DNA of 7,320 nt from Chitinophagia bacterium (GCA_010027295.1 RGVM01000121.1:1-7320); one strand, 5' to 3'. Positions 1-6,877 are shown, counted from the stretch's first letter. The notes: a model not told the origin generated them from the letters alone. Made by a program: numbers and translations.

Positions 1-15
1 GGGATATTCGAATCG

Positions 16-58
16 CAGGGCCGCTTGCCATGATGGGGCAGGCGGCCCTGTGCATTTT
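16..58 (+). terminator. Probable transcription terminator hairpin of an upstream + strand gene
   Basis: Bases 16-29 (CAGGGCCGCTTGCC) pair with 37-50 (GGCAGGCGGCCCTG) to form a 14-bp stem with a 7-base loop. All pairs are Watson-Crick except one U-G pair at 25/41. That pair would be an A/C mismatch in the other strand's RNA, so the + strand reading is favoured. Only a short T run (55-58) follows, four bases after the stem, so the U-tract is weak. No coding sequence is visible around it, and it most likely ends a gene lying left of the window. The stem is too long and G+C-rich to be chance; its function as a terminator is inferred. Confidence 0.6.
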
Positions 59-165
59 GGGGACGAATGCTGCCTCAGGGCCTGACATGCCTGAGATCAT
101 TCCGATTGCCGCTGCATGATGAAACAAGGCGCTTTTCGCATCCGATGCCGACGGATATCACGCCC

Positions 166-195
166 TTGCCAAACGCCGAAAATGGGGTAATATCG
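166..195 (+). promoter_or_regulatory. Possible weak Bacteroidota-type promoter for the esterase-like gene
   Basis: TTG at 166-168 is followed after 19 bases by TAATATCG at 188-195. This resembles the Bacteroidota arrangement of a -33 TTTG/TTG and a -7 TAnnTTTG, but the -7 element has two mismatches. A start about 7 bases downstream would leave a leader of only about 10 bases before the ATG at 212. AAGG at 206-209 is too close to the ATG to be a good Shine-Dalgarno sequence. Treat this as a candidate only. Confidence 0.25.
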
Positions 196-211
196 CATAC
201 AACCCAAGGCA

Positions 212-1921
212 ATGAAAGCGTATGCACTCCTCGTCCTCCTGATGGCCTGCCGACTGCAGGCCGATGCGCAGACCTTCACCGTCGAACTGCCCGCCACGGT
301 GGGGAGGGAGGCGGTGGACGGACGGCTGCTCCTCCTCCTATCACGCGACGGCTCCGCCGAGCCCCGCTTCCAGATCGGTGACGACTTCGGCACGCAGCAG
401 GTCTTCGGGATGGACGTTGAGGACTGGAAGCCCGGCACTTCCCGCACCTTCACCTCGGCCATGTTCGGCTACCCCGTCCGCAGCCTGAAGGATATCGCGT
501 CGGGCAAGTACCATGTGCAGGTGCTGTTGCACAAGTACGAGACCTTTCGCCGCAAGGACGGCCACGTCGTGAAGCTTCCCATGGACAGAGGCGAGGGGCA
601 GCACTGGAACATCGCCCCGGGCAACCTCCATTCCAAGCCCGTCGCCATCGATTTCAAAGGCGCCGCCGATGCCGGGCGCCGGCTGTCGCTCACCGAGACC
701 ATCCCTCCGATTCCGGAGCCAGAGGACAGCAAATATGTCAAGCACATCAAAGTGCAGTCCAAGCTCCTCACCGAATTCTGGGGAAGGCCGATGTACCTCG
801 GCGCGCATATCCTGCTGCCGGAGGGATGGGACAGCCATCCCGACGTCAAATACCCGCTGGCGATCTTCCACGGCCATTTCCCCTCCGACTTCGGCGGGTG
901 GCGCACCACGCCCCCCGACCCGAACCTGAAGCCCGACACCAGCACGCGCTTCAAGATCACCGGCTACAACCGCATCGTGCAGCAGGAGGCCTATGATTTC
1001 TACAAGATGTGGACGGGACCGGGCTTCCCCCGCGTCATCGCCATCGAGATCCAGCATGCCAACCCCTATTACGACGACTCCTATGCCGTCAACTCCCAGA
1101 ACCTCGGTCCCTACGGAGACGCCATCACCTACGAGCTCATCCCCGAGATCGAGCGCCGCTTCCGCGGCATCGGACAGGGATGGGCGCGCTTCACCTACGG
1201 CGGCAGCACGGGCGGATGGGAGTCGCTCGCCGTGCAGGTCTTCTATCCCGACCAGTACAACGGAGCCTACGCCGCCTGCCCCGACCCGGTCGACTTCCAT
1301 CACTACATGACCGTCGACCTCTACAACGACGACAACGCCTACGACCAGCAGGGGCCCTTCCGCAACACGCCGCGTCCGGGGCACCGCGACTACCTCGGAC
1401 ATGTCAACGCCATGGTGCGCGACATGAACCACCGCGAACTCGCCCTGGGGACGAAGAGCCGCAGCGGCGACCAGTGGGATATCTGGGAGGCCGTCTACTC
1501 ACCCGTCGGGAAGGACGGCTACCCGGTGCGCGTGTTCGACAAGCTCACGGGGAAGATCAACAAGGAAGTGCTGTCCCATTGGCGCGAGAACTACGACCTG
1601 ACCCATATCATCCGGCGCGACTGGCCGCGCATCGGTGAGAAGCTCAAGGGCAAGATCCACCTCTATGTGGGCGACATGGACAACTTCTACCTCAACAATG
1701 CAGTGTATGCCGCGGAGGACATGCTGAAGCAGCTGAAGAACCCCGCCTGCGGCTGCGAGGTCGACTACGGCGACCGGGCGGAGCACTGCTGGAACGGCGA
1801 CCACCAGAACCCCAACTACATCAGCCGGCTCCGCTACCATCGCATGTTCATCCCGAAATGGGCGGAGGAGGTGAAGTCGAGGGCGCCGCAGGGCGTTGAC
1901 CTCTCCTCCTGGAGGTACTGA
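212..1921 (+). CDS. Secreted alpha/beta-hydrolase-fold protein, putative esterase
   Basis: This 569-residue protein looks like an exported serine hydrolase; its substrate is unknown. Residues 1-20 form a signal peptide that could be cut at ADA|Q, although Cys13 (LLMAC) also resembles a lipoprotein box. Residues 21 to about 170 are a separate, probably beta-rich, region. Residues from about 190 to 550 read as an alpha/beta hydrolase: a strand leading to 'AIFHGHFP' (217-224), where an oxyanion hole would lie, then the nucleophile elbow GGSTGGW with Ser332. Asp490 in 'VGDMDN' and His525 in 'AEHCWN' are the best acid and base candidates. The Asp-His spacing (35) is close to that of the S9 peptidase next door (32). 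The PF00756-type putative esterases are a possible family, from general resemblance only. The ATG at 212 is chosen because the signal peptide begins there. The gene is convergent with the S9 peptidase and appears to be transcribed alone. Confidence 0.85.
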   Translation: MKAYALLVLLMACRLQADAQTFTVELPATVGREAVDGRLLLLLSRDGSAEPRFQIGDDFGTQQVFGMDVEDWKPGTSRTFTSAMFGYPVRSLKDIASGKYHVQVLLHKYETFRRKDGHVVKLPMDRGEGQHWNIAPGNLHSKPVAIDFKGAADAGRRLSLTETIPPIPEPEDSKYVKHIKVQSKLLTEFWGRPMYLGAHILLPEGWDSHPDVKYPLAIFHGHFPSDFGGWRTTPPDPNLKPDTSTRFKITGYNRIVQQEAYDFYKMWTGPGFPRVIAIEIQHANPYYDDSYAVNSQNLGPYGDAITYELIPEIERRFRGIGQGWARFTYGGSTGGWESLAVQVFYPDQYNGAYAACPDPVDFHHYMTVDLYNDDNAYDQQGPFRNTPRPGHRDYLGHVNAMVRDMNHRELALGTKSRSGDQWDIWEAVYSPVGKDGYPVRVFDKLTGKINKEVLSHWRENYDLTHIIRRDWPRIGEKLKGKIHLYVGDMDNFYLNNAVYAAEDMLKQLKNPACGCEVDYGDRAEHCWNGDHQNPNYISRLRYHRMFIPKWAEEVKSRAPQGVDLSSWRY

Positions 1922-1922
1922 A

Positions 1923-1960
1923 GAGCCGGTTAGCGGTTATGCATGACCGTTACCCGGTTC
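1923..1960 (+). terminator. Imperfect palindromic hairpin between convergent genes, likely 3'-end structure
   Basis: Bases 1923-1938 pair with 1945-1960 around a central ATGCAT (1939-1944). The 16-position stem has one mismatch (1930/1953) and three G-U pairs (1925/1958, 1933/1950, 1938/1945). All three are G-U only in + strand RNA; in - strand RNA they become A/C mismatches. The hairpin starts one base after the esterase-like gene's stop codon and lies in the 57-base gap before the end of the peptidase gene. It has no T-tract on either side, so it may stabilise the + strand mRNA 3' end or help termination rather than act as a classic intrinsic terminator. Confidence 0.5.
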
Positions 1961-1978
1961 CGTCATCTGGCGGGCGTG

Positions 1979-4453
1979 TCAGTTCCTCGTCCTGCCGCCG
2001 GTGCGTTCGATATCTCGGTTGATCTCGAGCATGTCGACGGGCTGGGAGAAATCTCCCAGCAGCCATTTCGCGTAGTAGTCGGCCATGAGCCAGAAGAAGT
2101 ACTCCGTCATGTCGCCGTAGGCATGCCGCTGACCGGGCAGGAGTATGAAGTCGAACCGCTTGTTGGCCTTGATGAGGGCGTTGGCGACGCGGATGGTGTT
2201 GGCGGGGTGGACGTTGTTGTCGACGTCGCCCGTCACGAGCAGCAGCCGTCCCTTGAGGTTGGCGGCCAGTTCGGAGTTGCGTTCGATGCTGTAGAGGAAG
2301 GAGGTGTCGCCCTTGTCGCCGACCTGTTCCCTGACGCCATGGTGTTTCTCGCTCCACCAGCGGTTGTAGATGTTGTTCTCGTGGTTGCCGGAGGAGGATA
2401 CGGCCACTTTGAAGAAGTCGGGATAGGCCAGCAGGGCGGCGGTGGACATGAACCCTCCCCCGCTGTGGCCGTGGATGCCGACGCGGTTGATGTCGATCCA
2501 GGCATGCCTGTCGGAGAGTTGCTCCAGCACGGCCTTCTTGTCGGCCAGGCCGTAGTCGCGCAGGTCGCCGTAGCCGTAGTTGTGGTACCATTTGGAGCGC
2601 GAGGGGTGTCCGCCGCGGTTGCCCATGGTGACGACCACGAAGCCGAGTTGGGCGAGGCGGTCGATGCGGTCCATGCCGCGGGCGAAGGACTTGTTGACGG
2701 CTTCCGTCTGTGGCCCGGGATATACGTAGGCGATGACGGGGTACTTGCGTGTAGAGTCGAAGTCGAAGGGTTTGTACACGACGCCGTAGAGGTCGGTGAC
2801 GCCGTCGTCGGCCTTGGCTTTGAAGGTCTGCGGGAACCGGTATCCGGCTTCCTGGAGCCTGGCCATGTCGGTGCGCTCGAGTTCCATGACGAGCCGGCCG
2901 GTGTGGTCGTGCAAGCTGGAGGCCGGGGTTTTGTCCACCCGTGAGGAGGTGTTGACGAAGAATCGGTTCGCGTCGTCGAGGGAGACGGCATGGTCGGCGT
3001 CGCCCGCGTTGAGGAGGCGCAGTCCGCTGCCGTCGAGGCCTACACGGTAGAGGTGCAGGTAGTAGGGGTCCTCTCCGTTCTCGCGACCGTTGCCGGTGAA
3101 GAAGAGCGTGCGCGTCTTCTCGTCGATTCCTTCGATGTCCTCCGCGTGCCAGGGTCCGGAGGTGATGCGTCCTTTCTCGCGGCCGGAGGAGTCGTAGAGG
3201 TAGAAATGGCCCCAGCCGTCGCGTTCGCTCCAGTGGACGATCTCGCTGCCCTGGTTGATCAGTCCCGGCCGGCGGACTTCGACGTAGGTGTTCATGCGTT
3301 CCTCGACGAGCGTCCGGGGCCTGGCGGAGGCGACGTCCACGGCGCACACGTCTATGCGGTGCAGGTCGCGGCTGGTGACATAGCAGTAGAAGCGTTCAGC
3401 CGTGCCGTGCCAGAGGACCGGACGATGCTCTTCGTCGCGCTGGCTTTCCCTGGGAGGGGCCGACCAAAGGGAGACTTCCTGGTCCTTGAACCTCTCCATG
3501 GGCACCCTGCGGATCGACTTGTCCGCGATGTCGATCAGCAGCAGTTCGCGTATGGGGGCTTCCTTCTCGCCGGGCATGTGGTACTTGTAGGTCTCGAGGG
3601 TGGGACGGGGGTCGGCGATGTTGTGCACGAGCCAGAGGTCCTTGACCTTCCGCATGTCGGAGCGCACCATGGCGATGCGACGGCTGTCGGGGGACCAGTA
3701 GGCCATCGCGGGTTTCCTCTTTTTCCGATCTCTTTCCTTCTCCACGTTTGTCTGGCTATAGCCGTCGCCGTAGGAGTAGTGCTCGACACCATCGCGGGTG
3801 AGTTGGGTCTCGACGATGGTGCTGTCATCCTCCTTCTCACGGGCCTTGCGGTAGTTGGCGGAGTCCATCAGCCAGAGGTTGTGTTCGCGGGCGAAGACGA
3901 TCCACTTGCGGTCGGGCGAGACGGAGGCCCAGCCCGGCCTGGGCTTGGCCTGGGCGGTGTCTTTTCGTTCCATGAGCTCTCGCCGTGTCAGGTCGTACGT
4001 GAAGTAGAAGGTCTTTTTCTCTTTCGTTGCGGGAGCACCTTTTCGGGTGGTGTCCTTTTTCTCCACGTCAAGGCTGCTCTTCACTTCGAATTGAAGCTTT
4101 TCGTCGCGGAAGCGGAGGTTCTCGATGCCGAGGTGCTGGGCGTCGAAGGGGTCTTTGACGATGCGGGTGAGGGCGGCGGCGAGGCTGTCGTTGTCGAAGA
4201 GTGGCTGTCGTGAGCCTTTTGCGGCGTCCACCAGCCACCATTTCCTGCCGGCGGAGGTCTCGTACATGTACCAGAACCGGCCGGTCTCCCCGATCCAGTG
4301 GGGGTCCACGGAGGTGGAGAAGAGCATCTTCTCGAGACGCTTCGGAGAGAACTTGGCGGCGAGGGCGTAGTTGGCCTTGGGGGCCTGCGGGGTTTGACTG
4401 AAGGCGACGGATGAGAGGAGTAGGGCCGCTGACAGGATGGTGTGGAGCCTCAT
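1979..4453 (-). CDS. Secreted S9 family serine peptidase, dipeptidyl peptidase IV-like
   Basis: This 824-residue exported peptidase has the prolyl oligopeptidase architecture. The signal peptide is residues 1-19, probably cut at AFS|Q. Next comes a beta-propeller region of the DPP IV N-terminal type (about 45-530, with repeats such as 'SPDRKWIVFARE' and 'WSPDSRRIAMV'), then a C-terminal peptidase domain (about 560-805). The catalytic triad is readable: Ser664 in GHSGGG, Asp745 in 'GDVDNNVHP' and His777 in 'GQRHAYG'. Tyr578 in 'YVYPGP' matches the oxyanion tyrosine of DPP IV. The double-Glu motif that holds the substrate N-terminus in DPP IV is not visible; its place reads YGDGYS (228-233). 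The serine elbow also differs from the usual GWSYGG. Dipeptidase activity therefore should not be assumed; an aminopeptidase or acylaminoacyl-peptidase-like specificity is possible. Two Lys/Arg-rich loops (about 131-147 and 238-248) interrupt the propeller. The gene is divergent from the SGNH hydrolase gene and complete. Confidence 0.93.
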   Translation of the reverse strand: MRLHTILSAALLLSSVAFSQTPQAPKANYALAAKFSPKRLEKMLFSTSVDPHWIGETGRFWYMYETSAGRKWWLVDAAKGSRQPLFDNDSLAAALTRIVKDPFDAQHLGIENLRFRDEKLQFEVKSSLDVEKKDTTRKGAPATKEKKTFYFTYDLTRRELMERKDTAQAKPRPGWASVSPDRKWIVFAREHNLWLMDSANYRKAREKEDDSTIVETQLTRDGVEHYSYGDGYSQTNVEKERDRKKRKPAMAYWSPDSRRIAMVRSDMRKVKDLWLVHNIADPRPTLETYKYHMPGEKEAPIRELLLIDIADKSIRRVPMERFKDQEVSLWSAPPRESQRDEEHRPVLWHGTAERFYCYVTSRDLHRIDVCAVDVASARPRTLVEERMNTYVEVRRPGLINQGSEIVHWSERDGWGHFYLYDSSGREKGRITSGPWHAEDIEGIDEKTRTLFFTGNGRENGEDPYYLHLYRVGLDGSGLRLLNAGDADHAVSLDDANRFFVNTSSRVDKTPASSLHDHTGRLVMELERTDMARLQEAGYRFPQTFKAKADDGVTDLYGVVYKPFDFDSTRKYPVIAYVYPGPQTEAVNKSFARGMDRIDRLAQLGFVVVTMGNRGGHPSRSKWYHNYGYGDLRDYGLADKKAVLEQLSDRHAWIDINRVGIHGHSGGGFMSTAALLAYPDFFKVAVSSSGNHENNIYNRWWSEKHHGVREQVGDKGDTSFLYSIERNSELAANLKGRLLLVTGDVDNNVHPANTIRVANALIKANKRFDFILLPGQRHAYGDMTEYFFWLMADYYAKWLLGDFSQPVDMLEINRDIERTGGRTRN

Positions 4454-4556
4454 GGTGTGGGTGTGAGGGGTGAAATTAAGAAACAGCTCCGAACGTCACG
4501 CCCCGGATACATGGAGCGGGATAATGGGTAACTTGTCGGTTCGAAAATCCCCGAAC
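4454..4556. promoter_or_regulatory. Divergent intergenic region, promoters presumed but not resolved
   Basis: This gap between the peptidase gene (leftward) and the SGNH hydrolase gene (rightward) must contain or abut both starts. On the - strand, TAATTTCA (4478 to 4471) partly fits the Bacteroidota -7 element, but no -33 TTG sits at the right distance and the leader would be very short. On the + strand, TAACTTG (4529-4535) is a one-base-short version of the element, also without a partner. A 5-bp inverted repeat, GTTCG (4539-4543) and CGAAC (4552-4556), ends exactly at the SGNH start codon. None of these is strong enough to call a specific promoter. Confidence 0.3.
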
Positions 4557-5162
4557 ATGAGATGGACGCGGACATGGCTGGCACTGGGCGACTCCTACAC
4601 GATCGGAGAGGGTGTGCCTTTGTACGACAGCTATCCTTACCAGACCTTGCGTATGCTACGCAGGAAGGGCGATGACTGGAGTGCGCCGGAGATCGTGGCG
4701 CGGACGGGATGGACGACCGATGAACTGGCGGCCGGTATTCAGGCGGCACAGCTGATGCCGCGGTACGACCTCGTGACGCTTTTGATCGGTGTGAACAACC
4801 AATACCGCGGCCGGGGCGTCGAGGAGTATGAGCGGCAGTTCTCGTCGCTGCTGCAGGCCGCCGTCGAACGCGCCGGCTATGAGACGGGGCATGTGATCGT
4901 GCTGAGCATCCCCGACTGGGGTGTGACGCCTTTTGCTGCGGAGCGGGATGTGAAGAAGATCGCTTCCGAGATCGACGCCTTCAATGCCGTCAACCGCGCC
5001 GTGTCGCAGCGGGAGGGCGTGGGCTGGCTGGATGTGACGGCTTCGACCCGTGCGGCGAAGGGAGATGCCATGAGGTTTGCCAAAGATGGCCTGCATCCGT
5101 CGGGCCTCGAGTATGCCATCTGGGCCGAGGCCCTGTCACAGCGAGTGGCGGCCATCAGATAG
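4557..5162 (+). CDS. SGNH/GDSL family hydrolase (lysophospholipase L1/thioesterase-like)
   Basis: This 201-residue protein, with no signal peptide, is probably a cytosolic esterase or thioesterase. The SGNH blocks are in order: block I 'LALGDSYTIGEG' with nucleophile Ser13, block II Gly51 in 'RTGWTTDEL', block III 'LIGVNNQYRG' with Asn80 or Asn81 supplying the oxyanion hole, and block V 'KDGLHPSG' with Asp177 and His180. The length is normal for a minimal single-domain member. The ATG at 4557 is preferred because the conserved first strand starts a few residues after it. In-frame starts further up (GTG 4470, ATG 4524) would add 29 or 11 residues with no family resemblance. The gene runs opposite to its neighbours on both sides, and its stop overlaps the end of pyrF by 8 bases. 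The substrate cannot be predicted: this fold covers lipases, acyl-CoA thioesterases and carbohydrate esterases. Confidence 0.88.
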   Translation: MRWTRTWLALGDSYTIGEGVPLYDSYPYQTLRMLRRKGDDWSAPEIVARTGWTTDELAAGIQAAQLMPRYDLVTLLIGVNNQYRGRGVEEYERQFSSLLQAAVERAGYETGHVIVLSIPDWGVTPFAAERDVKKIASEIDAFNAVNRAVSQREGVGWLDVTASTRAAKGDAMRFAKDGLHPSGLEYAIWAEALSQRVAAIR

Positions 5163-6000
5163 GCTCTCGTCCGATGGTCCGGAGTCGGGGCAGCAACAGT
5201 CCTGTCATCTCGGTGCGGTAGGCATGGGCTGCAAGGCCGGCGGCTTCGGCGAAGTCGGTGCCGGAGGAGGCGTAGATGATGTCGCGGCTGACATTGATCA
5301 GAAGTCCGCCCTCGGGGGTCAGGGCCTTCTGCGAGATATCCTTCAGACTTCCGCCCTGTGCACCCACGCCGGGCACCAGCAGGAAATGGTCCGGTATGAT
5401 GCGTCGGATGGTTTCGAACTGTGTCGTCTGCGTGGCCCCGACGACGAACATGAGGTTGTCGGTCGTGCCCCATCCCGCGACGGTGCGCATCACTTCCTCG
5501 TAGAGCATCGGCTTTCCCTCCCTGTCGAGGCGCTGCAGTTCGAAGTCGGCCGCGCCGGGGTTGGAGGTGAGGCCCAGGACGATCCCCCATTTTCCCTCGA
5601 ATTGCAGGAAGGGCCTGACGCTGTCCTCGCCCATGTAGGGTGCGATGGTGACGGCATCGAAGGGCAGTGCCTGCAGGAAGGCCCTGGCGTACTGGGTGGA
5701 GGTGTTGCCGATGTCGCCTCGCTTGGCGTCGGCGATGCGGAAGTGGGTGTCAGGGATGAGGGCGACGGTCTGTTCCATCACCTCCCATCCGCGGCGTCCC
5801 AGGGCTTCGTAGAAGGCCGTGTTGACCTTGTAGGCCACGCAGTGGTCGATAGTCGCGTCGATGACGGCCTTGTTGAAGGCGAGGACGCCGTGGGCATCCT
5901 TCGGCAGGCCGTCGGGCAGCCGTTGCGGGTCGGTGTCGAGGCCCACGCATAGGTAGGAGCCCTTCGAGAAGATATGTTGGGTGAGTGCTGCGCGTGTCAT
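5155..6000 (-). CDS. pyrF: Orotidine 5'-phosphate decarboxylase (type 2)
   Basis: PyrF converts orotidine 5'-phosphate to UMP, the last step of de novo pyrimidine synthesis in the cytosol. The 281-residue length fits the longer type 2 enzymes rather than the roughly 230-240-residue E. coli type. Visible signatures are 'LCVGLDTDPQRLP' near the N-terminus (17-29), 'AFNKAVID' (41-48), 'YKVNTAFYEA' (57-66), the catalytic 'DAKRGDIGNT' (91-100, with Asp91, Lys93 and Asp96), the phosphate-binding 'VPGVGAQGG' (209-217) and 'NVSRDIIYAS' with Arg239. The start at 6000 gives the normal family N-terminus. It follows the metallophosphoesterase gene by 33 bases on the same strand, with no promoter or terminator apparent between them, so the two are probably cotranscribed. 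Its 3' end overlaps the convergent SGNH hydrolase gene tail to tail. Confidence 0.97.
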   Translation of the reverse strand: MTRAALTQHIFSKGSYLCVGLDTDPQRLPDGLPKDAHGVLAFNKAVIDATIDHCVAYKVNTAFYEALGRRGWEVMEQTVALIPDTHFRIADAKRGDIGNTSTQYARAFLQALPFDAVTIAPYMGEDSVRPFLQFEGKWGIVLGLTSNPGAADFELQRLDREGKPMLYEEVMRTVAGWGTTDNLMFVVGATQTTQFETIRRIIPDHFLLVPGVGAQGGSLKDISQKALTPEGGLLINVSRDIIYASSGTDFAEAAGLAAHAYRTEMTGLLLPRLRTIGREPI

Positions 6001-6033
6001 GCCTGTATGGTTTCTTCGACTTGTGTGCTGTTT

Positions 6034-6807
6034 TCAAATGCCTGTCCGGAGGGCCTCGGCATAGGCGTTGGGGAGGGGACTCTCACCGATCGCCCGTGCC
6101 GCCTTCTCGATATCGTATTCGAAACGGATGAATTCCACCTTGACGGAGTCGGGGTCGCGGACGGAACTGCCCGGGTCGATGGTGAGGATGGCGTAGCAGC
6201 CGCGGGGGTCGCCGTCCTTCGGCTTGCCGACGGAGCCGATGTTGATCGCATGCCGATGGTATCCATGCGCCGGCTCCTCCCTGGGGAGTATGCGGTGGAA
6301 GGGCTTGTGGGTGTGGCCGAAGCAGAGGATGTCGGCGCGGGCGTCCTTGCAGATGCGCAGGAGGCTTTTCTCGTCGCGGTCTTCGAAGAGGTATTCGGAG
6401 ATGTGGCGGGGGCTGCCGTGTACCATCACGAGGTTGAGGCTTCCGTCGGCCAGGCGGAACTCGAGGGAGAGGGAGAAGGGGAGCGTCCTCAGGAAATGCC
6501 GCTGGGCGGGCTGGACGAGGTGGTTGGTGAAGGAGATGGAGATCTTCCCCATGAGCTTCTCGTCGTCTGTCTTGTACACGCAGCCGCAGTCGTCGCTCTT
6601 GCGGCCCACGCCCTCGTCGTAGTTGCCGGCGATCGTGGGGATCCGGCGCCGGCGGATCTCATCCACCACTTCGTTGGGCCAGACGTTGTACCCGACGAGG
6701 TCGCCCAGGCAGTAGGCGGCGTCGATGTTTCGGTTGTCCATATCCGTTAGACAGGCCTGCAGGGCGGGCAGGTTGGCGTGGATGTCGCTGAAGAGGGCGA
6801 TGCGCAT
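6034..6807 (-). CDS. Calcineurin-like metallophosphoesterase (YfcE/MJ0936-type)
   Basis: This 257-residue cytosolic protein is a probable two-metal phosphodiesterase or phosphatase. All family motifs are intact: 'DIH' (Asp8, His10), 'GDLVGY' (Asp36), 'GNYDEGVG' (Asn62, Asp64), 'VHGSP' (His130) and 'GHTH' (His165, His167), followed by 'NIGSVGKPKDGDPRG' (189-203), which is typical of the small bacterial calcineurin-like group. An insertion after GNYD carries 'DDCGCVY' (72-78), whose two cysteines could matter structurally. Related proteins hydrolyse phosphodiesters such as cyclic nucleotides in vitro, but the real substrate here is unknown. It is the upstream gene of a likely two-gene unit with pyrF. 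The ATG at 6807 gives the standard MRIALFSDIH start. Its probable promoter lies at 6846-6877. Confidence 0.93.
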   Translation of the reverse strand: MRIALFSDIHANLPALQACLTDMDNRNIDAAYCLGDLVGYNVWPNEVVDEIRRRRIPTIAGNYDEGVGRKSDDCGCVYKTDDEKLMGKISISFTNHLVQPAQRHFLRTLPFSLSLEFRLADGSLNLVMVHGSPRHISEYLFEDRDEKSLLRICKDARADILCFGHTHKPFHRILPREEPAHGYHRHAINIGSVGKPKDGDPRGCYAILTIDPGSSVRDPDSVKVEFIRFEYDIEKAARAIGESPLPNAYAEALRTGI

Positions 6808-6845
6808 GTTAATTATTGTCCTGTGGGCAAGGAATTCACATTATG

Positions 6846-6877
6846 CGAAGGTAGGGCAGAGGGATTTATTTAGAAAA
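6846..6877 (-). promoter_or_regulatory. Probable Bacteroidota-type promoter for the metallophosphoesterase-pyrF unit
   Basis: Read on the - strand, TACCTTCG (6853 to 6846) matches the Bacteroidota -7 element TAnnTTTG with one mismatch. TTTC (6876 to 6873) lies 19 bases upstream, against the -33 consensus TTTG. The expected start near 6839 gives a leader of about 30 bases to the ATG at 6807, a sensible length. The -33 element falls in the intergenic edge and last codons of kynU, so the downstream pair can be expressed independently of kynU. This is the best promoter match in the window. Confidence 0.5.

Noticed and set aside
1..20. TTCGAAT at 7-13 resembles a tRNA T-loop, suggesting the 3' end of a tRNA gene.
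   Set aside because: The flanking bases (2-6 and 14-18) do not pair as a T-stem, and no acceptor stem or CCA follows.
341..1432. A 363-codon open frame on the - strand opposite the esterase-like gene.
   Set aside because: It is Val/Gly-rich with no recognisable domain, and mirrors the codon bias of the + strand gene, which has a signal peptide and a serine elbow.
2041..2060. Inverted repeat GCTGGGAG/CTCCCAGC with a 4-base loop inside the 3' end of the peptidase gene.
   Set aside because: It encodes the in-frame GDFSQ stretch. An 8-bp stem with a short loop is expected about once by chance in a window this size.
1943..4213. Long open frames on the + strand opposite the S9 peptidase (1943-2944 and 2990-4213).
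   Set aside because: Their translations are low-complexity Val/Gly/Asp-rich sequences, as expected opposite a G+C-rich gene with strong third-position bias. The - strand protein has a full set of S9 motifs.
5150..5179. GGCCATC/GATGGTC stem spanning the SGNH and pyrF stop codons as a shared terminator.
   Set aside because: It is only 7 pairs including one G-U, with a 16-base loop and no T-tract, which is too weak to call.
6640..6658. GATCCG/CGGATC inverted repeat with a CCGGCGCCGG core.
   Set aside because: It lies inside the metallophosphoesterase gene in a run of Arg codons (RRRR), which explains the G+C-rich symmetry.
5974..6750. A 258-codon + strand open frame opposite the metallophosphoesterase.
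   Set aside because: It is antisense low-complexity sequence; the - strand frame carries every calcineurin-like metal-binding motif.
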